A DNA stretch of 64,000 bases from NCBI RefSeq assembly GCF_003668555.1, contig NZ_RCWN01000001.1, forward strand, positions 62,001 to 126,000, given 5' to 3'. The translations under genes and the position numbers were made by a program. Positions 1-8,417 of this stretch are shown in pieces. The DNA is from Notoacmeibacter ruber (GTDB lineage Bacteria; Pseudomonadota; Alphaproteobacteria; Rhizobiales; Rhizobiaceae). Position 1 is the first letter of the stretch, and each line of letters opens with the position of its first letter. The notes below the pieces were generated by a model that had not been told where the DNA came from, made no database searches, and saw only the letters and a list, made by a program, of their open reading frames with translations.

Positions 1-2
1 AT

Positions 3-1010
3 CATGTCCGCCTGTCCGACACGGCAGAGGCGGTTTCACGCGTGGTGGCCGAGAAAGCGGCGGGCCGAACCGAGGATGGCTCAGTCGACCTCATCTGGAT
101 CAATGGCGAAAACTTTGTCGCCATGAAGGAGCGAGGCTTGCTGGAGACGCCGGGCTGGGCGACCGACTTGCCCAACTGGCAATATGTCGATGTGGAGAAC
201 AAGCCGACGGTCGTGACCGATTTTACGGTGTCGACCGAAGGGCTCGAATCCCCGTGGGGCATGGCCAAGCTGACATTCTGGCACGATACCGCGCGCACCG
301 ATGAAGCAAGCCTTCCTCATTCGGCAAAGGAGATTGCCGCATGGCTGAAGGACAATCCAGGCCGGTTCACCTATCCCGCCCCGCCTGACTTTATCGGCTC
401 AACCTTTCTGAAACAGCTTCTCGTTGAAACGGCTCCCGACGACATCGACCTTTCGCAGCCGGTCACGGATGAGAGTTTCGAGGCGGCGACGAAAACCATG
501 TTCGCCATGCTGGATGAAATGCGCCCCAATCTCTGGCGCTCCGGACAACGCCATCCGGAAAATTACTCCGCAATGAAGTCGCTCCTGGCCGATGGTGAAG
601 TCGATATTCTGTTCGCCTTCAACCCGGCCGAGGCATCCTCCGGGATCGCGGCAGGCGAATTGCCCGAGAGTGTACGGCCGCTCACCTTTCCGGCCGGGAC
701 GCTCGGCAATAGTCACTTCGTCGCAATCCCCTTCAATGCCGCCAATCGGGAGGGCGCGCTTTTGCTCGCCAATTTCCTGATCTCGCCCGAAGCTCAAATC
801 CGCAAGGAAAACCCCGATATTTGGGGTGACCCGACAGTACTGGATGTCGCCAGACTTCCGGAAGAGGACAGAGCCTCGTTCGAGGCACTCCCGCTCGGAC
901 CAGCAACGCCGTCGCCTGCCGAAACAGGCCCGGTCATTGCCGAGCCGCATGCCACTTGGCAGGAGCGGCTTGAGGAGGAATGGGAAGAGCGCTATGTGGT
1001 CGGCGGCTGA
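3..1010 (+). CDS. ABC transporter substrate-binding protein, YnjB family (5' end outside window)
   Basis: This is the C-terminal ~335 residues of a periplasmic solute-binding protein. The frame is open to the window edge, so the signal peptide and true start lie upstream. The text (LIWINGENF near the start, then PDFIGSTFL, NSHFVAIPFNAANREGALLLANF and the WQERLEEEW tail) matches the YnjB family, whose E. coli operon ynjBCD encodes an importer of unknown substrate. A two-domain permease and an ATPase of the matching families follow directly, the first after only 6 bases, so the three form one transport operon. The substrate cannot be read from the sequence; YnjB is distantly related to iron, thiamine and spermidine binding proteins. 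Confidence 0.85.
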   Translation, partial: HVRLSDTAEAVSRVVAEKAAGRTEDGSVDLIWINGENFVAMKERGLLETPGWATDLPNWQYVDVENKPTVVTDFTVSTEGLESPWGMAKLTFWHDTARTDEASLPHSAKEIAAWLKDNPGRFTYPAPPDFIGSTFLKQLLVETAPDDIDLSQPVTDESFEAATKTMFAMLDEMRPNLWRSGQRHPENYSAMKSLLADGEVDILFAFNPAEASSGIAAGELPESVRPLTFPAGTLGNSHFVAIPFNAANREGALLLANFLISPEAQIRKENPDIWGDPTVLDVARLPEEDRASFEALPLGPATPSPAETGPVIAEPHATWQERLEEEWEERYVVGG

Positions 1011-1016
1011 TCGAGC

Positions 1017-2708
1017 TTGACCGGGCGATTGCGGGTTCTTCGCTCTCTCTCTTGGCTTGCACTTAGGCTCGTGGCCCTGCCGGTTGTCGGCGGGGTCATC
1101 GGCACCGTGATGCCCGCCTTCGGCTTCATGCCGGTGCTCGGCGGCGAAACGGTCACCATCGATCCATTCCGACGCTTATTGGCAACGCCCGGCCTTGGCT
1201 GGAGCGCCGCACTGTCGCTGATCACGGGTCTTGCTTCCGCGACGATCGCGCTCGGCCTCGCGGCAGGTTTCACGGCAGCGGCTTCAGGCACGGCGGCCTT
1301 TGGCAGGATGCGCCGTCTGCTGGCGCCGCTACTTGCCGTTCCCCATGCTGCAGCGGCCTTTGCCTTTGCCTTTCTCGTAGCCCCGTCGGGCTTCATTTTG
1401 CGTCTGCTCTCGCCCTGGGCGACGGGAATAGAGCGCCCGCCCGACATCCTCGTGATCGGCGATGCGGCTGGCCTTTCGCTGATTGCGGGACTGGTTCTCA
1501 AGGAAACACCGTTTCTGATTCTGCTTATCCTGGCCGCCCTGCCACAATTACCGGTGGTGCAAAGTCGCCGCCTTGCCGCCTCGCTCGGCTATGGGCGCAT
1601 GGCCGGATTCTTCTTTTTGCAATGGCAGCCGCTCTATCGTCAGGTCCGTCTCGGCGTTCTTGCCGTCATCGCTTTTTCCTCGTCGGTGATCGATGTCGCC
1701 CTTATTCTGGGTCCCAACCTTCCGGCACCCCTCGCCGTGCGGCTGGCGCAGTGGATGGCCGATCCCGATCTGTCGCTCCGCTTCGTCGCCAGCGCCGGCG
1801 CGCTCCTGCAACTTGGCGTCACGCTCGGCGCGATCCTTCTCTGGTTGGGTCTCGAAAGAGTGGCTGCGGCTCTTTTGTCTCTGCTTCGCGACCGCGGGAT
1901 GCGGCTGAGGCGCGACGGTCTTTTCCGATTGCTGGCGGTCGCTCTTCCCTTGGGTGCCGCTTTTCTCCTGATCGGAGGCATCCTGGCGCTGTTTCTCTGG
2001 TCTTTGGCCGGGTTCTGGCCGTTCCCAGACGTGCTGCCCGGTGACTGGACCTTGAGGTCCTGGCGGCAGTCCTGGAAGGGGATCACCGACCCCGCCTTGA
2101 CGACACTTTATGTCGCTTTTGCTTCGGCTGCACTGGGCCTGGCTCTGGCGGTCTTGCGCCTGGCGACAAGACCATCGCGCGCGCCAGCCGGCAAACTTGC
2201 AAGGGCGATTCTCTGGTTGCCGCTCCTTCTGCCGCAGGTCGGCTTTCTCTTCGGTTTGCAATTCCTTGCGATCCGGACCGGCACGGATGGAAGTTACTTC
2301 GCCCTGACCTTCGCTCATCTGATCTTCGTGCTGCCCTACGTTATGATCGCTATGCAGGATGCGTGGGCGGCCATGGACCCGCGATATGAACAGGTCGCGG
2401 TCGCCCTTGGGCGGTCTCCGCTGGCGGTCTTCATCCGGATAAGGATGCCCATGATGGCTAATGCTCTCCTTGGAGCCTTCGCTATCGGCTTCGCTGTGTC
2501 CGTTGGACAATATCTGTCGACGGTTCTGATCGGCGGTGGCCGTTTGCCGACGCTGACGACGGAAGCGGTGGCGCTCGCGGCGGGTGGCAATCGCCGTATC
2601 ATATCGACCTATGCTCTCTTTCAGTCGGCGCCTCCGCTCATCCTGTTCGCCATTGCCGCCATGCTGCCCGCCTTGTTATGGCGAAATCGCCGGGCCATGG
2701 CGGGTTAG
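1017..2708 (+). CDS. ABC transporter permease, YnjC-like, two fused permease domains
   Basis: This inner-membrane protein of about 563 residues has some twelve hydrophobic segments in two halves. Each half carries an EAA-type coupling loop: around residues 185-215 (LAASLGYGRMAGFFF) and 450-490 (VAVALGRSPLAVFIRIRMP). It therefore supplies both permease halves of the importer in one chain, as in E. coli YnjC. The TTG at 1017 lies 6 bases after the stop of the binding-protein gene and in the same frame; no good ribosome site precedes it, and GTG at 1071 is an alternative start. The ATPase gene follows after 9 bases. Confidence 0.85.
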   Translation: MTGRLRVLRSLSWLALRLVALPVVGGVIGTVMPAFGFMPVLGGETVTIDPFRRLLATPGLGWSAALSLITGLASATIALGLAAGFTAAASGTAAFGRMRRLLAPLLAVPHAAAAFAFAFLVAPSGFILRLLSPWATGIERPPDILVIGDAAGLSLIAGLVLKETPFLILLILAALPQLPVVQSRRLAASLGYGRMAGFFFLQWQPLYRQVRLGVLAVIAFSSSVIDVALILGPNLPAPLAVRLAQWMADPDLSLRFVASAGALLQLGVTLGAILLWLGLERVAAALLSLLRDRGMRLRRDGLFRLLAVALPLGAAFLLIGGILALFLWSLAGFWPFPDVLPGDWTLRSWRQSWKGITDPALTTLYVAFASAALGLALAVLRLATRPSRAPAGKLARAILWLPLLLPQVGFLFGLQFLAIRTGTDGSYFALTFAHLIFVLPYVMIAMQDAWAAMDPRYEQVAVALGRSPLAVFIRIRMPMMANALLGAFAIGFAVSVGQYLSTVLIGGGRLPTLTTEAVALAAGGNRRIISTYALFQSAPPLILFAIAAMLPALLWRNRRAMAG

Positions 2709-2717
2709 GAGATCAGG

Positions 2718-3392
2718 GTGCTGAAGATGAGGTCGGAGACCAGCGGGAAGGATGCTGACCTCGTGTTTCGCGCCGTTCGCATTGCTCTGGCTGGCAAGAC
2801 ACTGCTCAATCTCGACCGGTCGGTGCCTCCGGGAGAAATTCTGACCGTGATGGGCCCGTCGGGCACCGGCAAATCCAGCCTTCTGGCTTACATCGGTGGA
2901 TTTCTCGATCCGGCCTTCGACGCAGAGGGCGAGGTTTGGCTGGGTGACAGGCGGCTGGATACGGTCCCGGCCGCAGAGCGGCGTTGCGGGCTGCTTTTTC
3001 AGGATGCGCTTCTCTTTCCGCATATGAATGTCGGACAGAATCTGGCTTTTGCCCTGCCGAATGCGATCAAGGGGCGTCAAGCGCGCCGCGAAAGGGTAGC
3101 GGAAGCTCTGGCCCAGATCGCCCTTCCTGGACTGGAGAGCCGCGACCCGGCGACGTTGTCGGGCGGGCAGAAGGCGCGGGTCGCGCTGGCGCGGACACTC
3201 CTTTCTCAGCCGGAAGCCATGCTGCTGGACGAGCCGTTCTCCAGCCTCGACGCCGATCTGAGAGCGGCGATGCGTGAACTGACATTCACGGCGATCCGGA
3301 ACGCGCACATTCCAGCCATTCTCGTCACCCACGACCTGGCGGATGCGGAGGCGGCCGGCGGGCCGATCGTCGTGATCGGTGAAACCACATGA
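2718..3392 (+). CDS. ABC transporter ATP-binding protein, YnjD-like
   Basis: This 224-residue cytoplasmic ATPase energises the YnjBC-type importer. Visible motifs in order are Walker A GPSGTGKSS (about residues 50-58), a Q-loop in LLFQDALLFPHMNVGQNL, the signature LSGGQKARVALARTL, Walker B AMLLDEPFSSLD and the switch histidine in ILVTHDLADAEAAG. It is short, with no C-terminal regulatory domain. The GTG at 2718 follows AGGAG at 2708-2712; ATG at 2727 is also possible. Its last four bases overlap the start of hrpB (ATGA), which implies translational coupling to that otherwise unrelated helicase gene. Confidence 0.88.
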   Translation: MLKMRSETSGKDADLVFRAVRIALAGKTLLNLDRSVPPGEILTVMGPSGTGKSSLLAYIGGFLDPAFDAEGEVWLGDRRLDTVPAAERRCGLLFQDALLFPHMNVGQNLAFALPNAIKGRQARRERVAEALAQIALPGLESRDPATLSGGQKARVALARTLLSQPEAMLLDEPFSSLDADLRAAMRELTFTAIRNAHIPAILVTHDLADAEAAGGPIVVIGETT

Positions 3393-5881
3393 GAGTCACG
3401 CCCCGGCCGACGATGGCCGATTTGCCTGCCCTTCCTGCGCGGGAAGCGCTGCCCCCGCTGCTTGCAGCGCTGCAGGCGGAAAAGCGCGCCGTCCTCGTCG
3501 CGTCTCCGGGCGCCGGCAAGACCACGCTTGTGCCGCTTGCCCTTCTCGGTGCCGATTGGCGCGGCGAGGGTACCATCATCCTGCTGGAGCCCCGGCGACT
3601 CGCCGCGCGTGCCGCGGCGCGGCGCATGGCGGCAATTCTCGAAGAGGAGGTCGGGCAGACCGTCGGATACGCGATGCGCATGGACAATCGCACGAGCCCC
3701 GATACGAAGATTCTCGTCGTCACCGAAGGGGTCTTCGCCGCAATGGTTCTGGACGATCCGGAGCTTTCCGGTGTCGCCGCGGTGCTGTTCGACGAATTTC
3801 ACGAGCGAAGTCTGGATGCCGATTTTGGCCTGGCGCTGGCGCTCGACGTGGCCGGCGCTCTACGCCCCAACCTTCGTCTGCTGGTCATGAGTGCTACGCT
3901 GGACGCGGCTCGCGTCGCCACCCTCCTCGGCGATGCGCCTGTCGTCGAGACCGAAGGCCGGACCTTTCCCGTTGATATCCGGCATCGTCCACGTAAGCCG
4001 GATGAGCGGATCGAGGCCGCGACCGTGTCGGCCATCCGCGCCGCCCTGAGGGACGAAGAGGGCTCCATTCTGGCCTTCCTGCCGGGGCAGGCCGAGATCC
4101 GGCGCGTCGAAACAGTTCTGCATGAAGCCATCCCCTCGTCCCTTGCCGAGCACGTCCTGATTTTGCCTCTCCATGGCGGTCTTGACGGCCGCGCGCAGGA
4201 TACCGCGATCCGTCCCGCCGAAAGCGGGCAGCGCAAGATCGTGCTGGCAACGCCGATCGCTGAGACGTCTGTGACCATCGATGGCGTCCGCGTGGTCATT
4301 GATTCCGGGCTTGCCCGTGTGCCGAAATACGAGCCCGATACGGGCGTGACACGGCTGGAGACGGTGCGGACGTCGCGCGCCAGTATCGATCAGCGTGCGG
4401 GCCGGGCGGGCCGCACCGAACCGGGCATCGCAATCCGTCTCTGGTCCGAGCCGCAAACAGCCGCTCTGCCGGCCCACGGCGCTCCGGAGATCATCGAAGC
4501 CGACCTGTCGAACCTGCTGCTCGATAGCGCCGCTTTCGGTGTGACGGACCCGCGCACATTGCCTTTTCTCGATCCGCCGCCCGGACCGGCCTTGAGCGAA
4601 GCAAGGAAACTGCTTGTGATGCTTGGAGCGCTGGACGACCTCAGCGGCGGCCTCACGCCGACAGGCAAGGCCATGCGAGAACTGGCATTGCCTGTCCGGC
4701 TGGCTTTCATGCTCGTGAAGGCAGGGGAGGAGGGGAACGCAAAGATCGCAGCGCGGCTCGCCGTCCTTCTGACGGAAAGGGGGCTTGGCGGCATGGCGGC
4801 CGACATCGAGCGACGCCTCTCTGCATTCGATCGGGACGCATCGCCGCGCGCCAAAGCCGCGCGCAATCTTGCCGATCGGCTCTCCCGGCGCTTCGTCTCG
4901 AAAGAAAGAGCCAACGGTGAGGTCAGCGTCGGGGCGCTTCTTCTGCTCGCCTTCCCGGATCGTCTCGCGCGCCGGCGCGGCGGTCATGGCCGTTATCTCC
5001 TCGCCAATGGCCGCGGTGCCATGCTGGAGGAGACCGATCCACTTGCCGGCGAGGAGTGGCTGGTCGTGGCGGATATGACGGGGCAGGCGGCGCAAGCGCG
5101 CATCCTTGCCGCCGCGCCCCTTGACGAAGAGATGGTCCGCCGGACCATGGCGGAACAGATCGAAACCAGCACCACGGCCTCGTTCGACCCCGACAGCGGT
5201 CGGCTCCGCGGCAGGGAGCGGATTGCAATCGGCGCGATCACTCTCGCCGAAAAACCGATGCGCATTGCGCAAGGGCCCACGGCCGATGCGGCTCTCCTAT
5301 CGGCAGTCCGGCAGGCGGGTTTGCATGTTCTTCCCTTTACGGAAAAGACCAAGGGGCTATTGGAGCGTCTCCGTTGGCTTCACCACAATGATGGCGATAG
5401 CTGGCCGGCCATGAATGACGAGACCCTGCTCGATACGCTTGAAGAATGGCTCGGCCCGTTTCTCGACGGCTCCGGGAGGCTCGACGGCCTGCGGCCGAAA
5501 CTGGCCGATGCGCTGCGCAGCCGTCTGCCGTACGAACTGCACCGCAAGATAGACGAAAACGCGCCGACGCATTTCGGCGCTCCGACGGGAAACGCCATTC
5601 CCATCCGCTATGATGATGAACGAGGGCCGGTCGTTTCCATTCGCGTGCAGGAGCTTTTCGGGCTGCAATCGCACCCGACCATCGGCAATCGCGTGCCGCT
5701 GACGCTGGAATTGCTCTCGCCTGCCCACCGACCGATCCAGACGACAGCCGACCTGCCGGGCTTCTGGGCCGGTTCATGGGCGGATGTTCGCAGTGATATG
5801 AGAGGCCGCTACCCGAAGCATGTGTGGCCGGACGATCCCGCCAATGCTGAACCGACCGCGCGGGCCAAGCGGCGGACGTGA
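3389..5881 (+). CDS. hrpB: ATP-dependent helicase HrpB
   Basis: This 830-residue DExH-type superfamily 2 helicase of the HrpA/HrpB group is predicted to be cytoplasmic. Motif I is SPGAGKTTL (about residue 40), motif II is DEFH within LFDEFHERSLDADFG, motif III is VMSATLDA and motif VI is QRAGRAGRTEPG near residue 335. A helicase-associated (HA2) region and the HrpB-specific C-terminal domain (LPGFWAGSW, RGRYPKHVWPDD at the very end) follow, and the length is normal for the family. The cellular role of HrpB is poorly defined. The ATG overlaps the stop of the ABC ATPase gene by four bases, so it appears to be co-transcribed with the transporter. Confidence 0.95.
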   Translation: MRVTPRPTMADLPALPAREALPPLLAALQAEKRAVLVASPGAGKTTLVPLALLGADWRGEGTIILLEPRRLAARAAARRMAAILEEEVGQTVGYAMRMDNRTSPDTKILVVTEGVFAAMVLDDPELSGVAAVLFDEFHERSLDADFGLALALDVAGALRPNLRLLVMSATLDAARVATLLGDAPVVETEGRTFPVDIRHRPRKPDERIEAATVSAIRAALRDEEGSILAFLPGQAEIRRVETVLHEAIPSSLAEHVLILPLHGGLDGRAQDTAIRPAESGQRKIVLATPIAETSVTIDGVRVVIDSGLARVPKYEPDTGVTRLETVRTSRASIDQRAGRAGRTEPGIAIRLWSEPQTAALPAHGAPEIIEADLSNLLLDSAAFGVTDPRTLPFLDPPPGPALSEARKLLVMLGALDDLSGGLTPTGKAMRELALPVRLAFMLVKAGEEGNAKIAARLAVLLTERGLGGMAADIERRLSAFDRDASPRAKAARNLADRLSRRFVSKERANGEVSVGALLLLAFPDRLARRRGGHGRYLLANGRGAMLEETDPLAGEEWLVVADMTGQAAQARILAAAPLDEEMVRRTMAEQIETSTTASFDPDSGRLRGRERIAIGAITLAEKPMRIAQGPTADAALLSAVRQAGLHVLPFTEKTKGLLERLRWLHHNDGDSWPAMNDETLLDTLEEWLGPFLDGSGRLDGLRPKLADALRSRLPYELHRKIDENAPTHFGAPTGNAIPIRYDDERGPVVSIRVQELFGLQSHPTIGNRVPLTLELLSPAHRPIQTTADLPGFWAGSWADVRSDMRGRYPKHVWPDDPANAEPTARAKRRT

Positions 5882-5883
5882 CG

Positions 5884-6396
5884 CTATTGGCCGTCAAGCT
5901 CGTCCAACCCTAGTCCGGGCACATCGATCCCGGCCATTTCGGCCATCATCAGCCGGTTTGCCGCCAGTCTTGCGAAGCGTTGCAGAAGGGATTTGCGGGT
6001 TGCGCTTGCCAGCTTGTGGCAGGGCGCATCGCGCAGAACTTCTGCGCCATGGCCGTCGGAAAGGATGAAACCCGCGTCTTCGGGAAAGATATCGGCCGGC
6101 ACGGCGGGATGAGTGGCAAAAAACAGCCGGTCGCAATGAGCTCTATAATCGGGCCATTTATGATCGGATCGCAGATCCTCCACGCTCGTCTTGATCTCGA
6201 CGATCCAGAACTCCTGCTTTGCCGTCAGGATCAGAAGATCGGCCCGCCGCCCGCCGCGCAGCATGACCTCCGGCAAAGCGGCCGCGCCGAGATCGACGCA
6301 AAGCCGCTGCACACCGCGTCTGACGAGCATAGCGCGATCGGACTGGCGTCTGTCAGCCAGAGGATGGGCGAATCGAAGAGGAGAAACGACACTCAT
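5884..6396 (-). CDS. mmcB: MmcB family DNA repair protein
   Basis: This 170-residue protein belongs to the MmcB (formerly DUF1052) family, nuclease-like proteins restricted mainly to Alphaproteobacteria and linked to mutagenesis and repair in Caulobacter. The core reads GGRRADLLIL, then FWIVEIKTSVEDLRSDHKWPDY, with the spaced D and E-x-K of a PD-(D/E)XK-type fold at about residues 48-68. It is encoded opposite hrpB with only 2 bases between the two stops. No Shine-Dalgarno sequence precedes the ATG at 6396; instead a perfect alphaproteobacterial LexA box lies 5 bases upstream (6402-6416), so expression is probably SOS-controlled and the transcript may be nearly leaderless. Confidence 0.88.
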   Translation of the reverse strand: MSVVSPLRFAHPLADRRQSDRAMLVRRGVQRLCVDLGAAALPEVMLRGGRRADLLILTAKQEFWIVEIKTSVEDLRSDHKWPDYRAHCDRLFFATHPAVPADIFPEDAGFILSDGHGAEVLRDAPCHKLASATRKSLLQRFARLAANRLMMAEMAGIDVPGLGLDELDGQ

Positions 6397-6401
6397 GGAA
6401 A

Positions 6402-6416
6402 GAACATGCCATGAAC
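6402..6416 (-). promoter_or_regulatory. LexA (SOS) box of mmcB
   Basis: The plus strand reads GAACATGCCATGAAC, which on the mmcB strand is GTTC-N7-GTTC, the direct-repeat LexA operator of Alphaproteobacteria with both half sites exact. It ends 5 bases before the mmcB start codon, where LexA would block transcription. mmcB homologues are known SOS genes in Caulobacter, which supports the call. The match was made by eye, but position and gene agree. Confidence 0.8.
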
Positions 6417-6461
6417 GTTCGAGAAGGAAAAGTTCCGGCCGCTCATCCTCCGTTTCAAAAC

Positions 6462-6481
6462 ACGTTGCATCGATGCAACGT
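6462..6481. repeat. Perfect 20-bp palindrome between divergent mmcB and L,D-transpeptidase genes
   Basis: The sequence ACGTTGCATCGATGCAACGT is its own reverse complement. It lies 65 bases upstream of mmcB and about 130 bases upstream of the L,D-transpeptidase start, and no U-run follows, so it resembles an operator for a dimeric regulator more than a terminator. The regulator is not identified. Confidence 0.5.
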
Positions 6482-6614
6482 TGTTGCGCGCAAGGAGTGG
6501 GCTCGGCAGCTCACCTACCGTTAACCTGTTGCTAACCATATGCGCGTCAGAGATAGGTTGTGACAGAAATGTGGCGTTCGGATCTGCGATCGCCTTGATT
6601 CCAAGAGGATGCCC

Positions 6615-7229
6615 ATGCCGCGAATGCGCGTTCTGCTCGGCGCTGGTCTTGCGCTTGCCATGCTGGCGGGCTGCACCACCGGCACGATCCGTACCTACAG
6701 CATGTCCTACCACGCTGTGGAAGATGCCTCCTACACGGTGCCGCGCGTTCCGCCCGGGAAGGTCGCCCGGAAATATCACCGCGCTCTGGTCCGTTATGAA
6801 ACCACGGAAAAGCCGGGCACCATCATTGTCGATACCGCCGCGAAATATCTCTACTTCGTGATGGAAGGCGGTAAGGCCATGCGCTACGGCATTGGCGTTG
6901 GCCGCGAAGGCTTTACCTGGAGCGGCGAGGCTCGGATCGGCGCGAAGCGGAAATGGCCGACCTGGACGCCACCTCCCGAAATGATCAAGCGCGATCCGCG
7001 CACCGCCAAATGGCGCAATGGCCAGCCGCCCGGTCTGAAGAACCCGCTCGGTGCGCGCGCGCTTTACCTTTATAACAAGCGCGGCGACACGGGGTACAGG
7101 CTGCACGGCTCGCCGGAATACTGGTCGATCGGCGGCAATGTGTCGTCCGGCTGTATCCGCATGATCAACCAGGATGTGATCGATCTCTACGAGCGCGCAG
7201 AGGTCGGGGCGAAGGTTATCGTCATGTAA
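6615..7229 (+). CDS. L,D-transpeptidase (YkuD/ErfK family), putative lipoprotein
   Basis: This enzyme of about 204 residues is exported to the periplasm, where the family makes 3-3 peptidoglycan cross-links or attaches proteins to the wall. The N-terminus (MPRMRVLLGAGLALAMLAGC) is a lipoprotein signal with a lipobox ending in AGC. The YkuD domain occupies roughly residues 55-204 and ends with the catalytic block HGSPEYWSIGGNVSSGCIRM, containing the active-site His and Cys. AAGAGG at 6602-6607 is well spaced for ATG 6615 but too close to ATG 6609, so 6615 is preferred. A strong terminator follows at 7272-7310. Confidence 0.92.
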   Translation: MPRMRVLLGAGLALAMLAGCTTGTIRTYSMSYHAVEDASYTVPRVPPGKVARKYHRALVRYETTEKPGTIIVDTAAKYLYFVMEGGKAMRYGIGVGREGFTWSGEARIGAKRKWPTWTPPPEMIKRDPRTAKWRNGQPPGLKNPLGARALYLYNKRGDTGYRLHGSPEYWSIGGNVSSGCIRMINQDVIDLYERAEVGAKVIVM

Positions 7230-7271
7230 TCCCCAAGAGAGGGGAAGGCGCGCCTTTTCAGGCGGCGCCCG

Positions 7272-7310
7272 AAAGGCCGGGGTCGGGGGACACCCGGCCT
7301 TTTGCTTTTT
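7272..7310 (+). terminator. Rho-independent terminator of the L,D-transpeptidase gene
   Basis: Stem AAAGGCCGGG (7272-7281) pairs with CCCGGCCTTT (7293-7302), followed by a T-rich stretch to 7310. It lies about 43 bases after the stop codon. Confidence 0.85.
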
Positions 7311-7402
7311 CGGCGCGAGCATTGCGACATCGACGCATACAGGCCAGTAAGGTCTTAGGGAGGCACCGGAAGCATCATTTCGAGCCAATAGGGAATTCAG
7401 AC

Positions 7403-7747
7403 ATGCCGCCGCTTGCCACAGCCTATTTCTGGCTCATCATCGCTATCGGATTTGAAGTGTTCGCCACGACCATGCTCAAACAGTCGGAACAGTTCACCCG
7501 GCTATGGCCGACGATCATGATGGGGCTCGGCTATCTGGCGACCTTTTATTTCATGTCCTTGTCCTTCCGGCTTCTGCCGGTCGGAATCGCCTACGCCATA
7601 TGGAGCGGTCTGGGGATCGTCCTGATCGCCCTGATCGGCTGGTTCCGTTTCGGCGAAAAGCTGGATGCGCCGGCGCTCCTCGGCGTCGCCCTCATTCTTG
7701 CCGGCGTGCTCGTTCTCAACCTTTTTTCGTCCAGCGTCCGGCACTAA
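7403..7747 (+). CDS. Small multidrug resistance (SMR) efflux protein, EmrE family
   Basis: This 114-residue inner-membrane protein has four predicted helices and works as an antiparallel dimer, exchanging protons for quaternary cations or guanidinium-type substrates. Helix 1 carries the essential glutamate in AIGFEVFATTMLK, and helix 3 contains the typical VGIAYAIWSGLGIV stretch. The ATG at 7403 is chosen because AGGGA at 7390-7394 precedes it with good spacing and it yields the usual family length; the open frame extends upstream without homology. Terminators flank the gene on both sides, so it is probably monocistronic. The substrate cannot be told from sequence. Confidence 0.93.
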   Translation: MPPLATAYFWLIIAIGFEVFATTMLKQSEQFTRLWPTIMMGLGYLATFYFMSLSFRLLPVGIAYAIWSGLGIVLIALIGWFRFGEKLDAPALLGVALILAGVLVLNLFSSSVRH

Positions 7748-7781
7748 AAAACCGGCCTTCCCTGCGAAAGGCCGGTTTCAG
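7746..7781. terminator. Bidirectional terminator between the SMR gene and nfuA
   Basis: Arms AAACCGGCCTT (7749-7759) and AAGGCCGGTTT (7768-7778) form an 11-bp perfect stem with A and T tracts outside. It overlaps the end of the SMR gene and lies 22 bases from the convergent nfuA stop. Confidence 0.85.
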
Positions 7782-7802
7782 CGTTCGGGTGCCGAAATCG
7801 TT

Positions 7803-8381
7803 TCAGACGACGACCTGTTCGACCTGCTCCACTTCGGGGACGAAATGGCGGAGCAGGTTTTGAATGCCGTGCTTCAGCGTGGCGGTGGAGGAAGGGCAGC
7901 CCGCGCAGGCGCCCTTCATGTTGAGATAGACGACGCCGTCGCGAAAGCCGCGAAAGGTGATGTCGCCGCCATCCTGCGCAACGGCGGGCCGCACACGTGT
8001 ATCGAGCAGTTCCTTGATCTGCTCGACGAGCGGTGCATCGGCCTTATCGAAGAACTCCTCGCCATCGACCGCTGAAGGAGCCTGACCGGCAGAAGCCGCC
8101 ATAACCGGCTCGTTGGACATGAAGTGTTCCATGATCGCGCCGAGAATGGCCGGCTTGATGTGCTGCCAGGCCGTCGCTTCGTCCTTCGTAACGGTGACGA
8201 AGTCATAACCGAAGAAGACGCCTGTAACGCCGGGCACGTCGAACAGGCGAGCGGCCAGCGGCGAGCGGTCTGCCGCATCCTGCGCATCCTTGAACTCCTC
8301 GGTCCCATCGCCCACGACGACTTCGCCGGGAAGGAACTTGAGGGTGGCAGGATTGGGTGTGGTTTCGGTCTGGATAAACAT
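7803..8381 (-). CDS. nfuA: NifU-like (Nfu-type) iron-sulfur cluster scaffold/carrier
   Basis: This 192-residue cytoplasmic protein is related to bacterial NfuA and mitochondrial NFU1 and passes Fe-S clusters to target enzymes. The N-terminal Nfu domain spans about residues 1-88 (start MFIQTETTPNPATLKFLPG). The C-terminal NifU domain follows (from about 112) with the cluster-binding CAGCPSST motif near residue 155. GGAG lies about 11 bases before the ATG. A near-perfect Irr control element sits 36 bases upstream (8418-8434), suggesting iron-dependent expression. The universal stress gene lies upstream on the same strand. Confidence 0.95.
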   Translation of the reverse strand: MFIQTETTPNPATLKFLPGEVVVGDGTEEFKDAQDAADRSPLAARLFDVPGVTGVFFGYDFVTVTKDEATAWQHIKPAILGAIMEHFMSNEPVMAASAGQAPSAVDGEEFFDKADAPLVEQIKELLDTRVRPAVAQDGGDITFRGFRDGVVYLNMKGACAGCPSSTATLKHGIQNLLRHFVPEVEQVEQVVV

Positions 8382-8417
8382 GGTCGCGCTCTTTCTCCGG
8401 TCAGCCCGGATGGCTAT

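Noticed and set aside
3860..5272. Open frame of 470 codons antisense to hrpB
   Set aside because: Shadow of the helicase gene in GC-rich sequence; no motif and no ribosome site.
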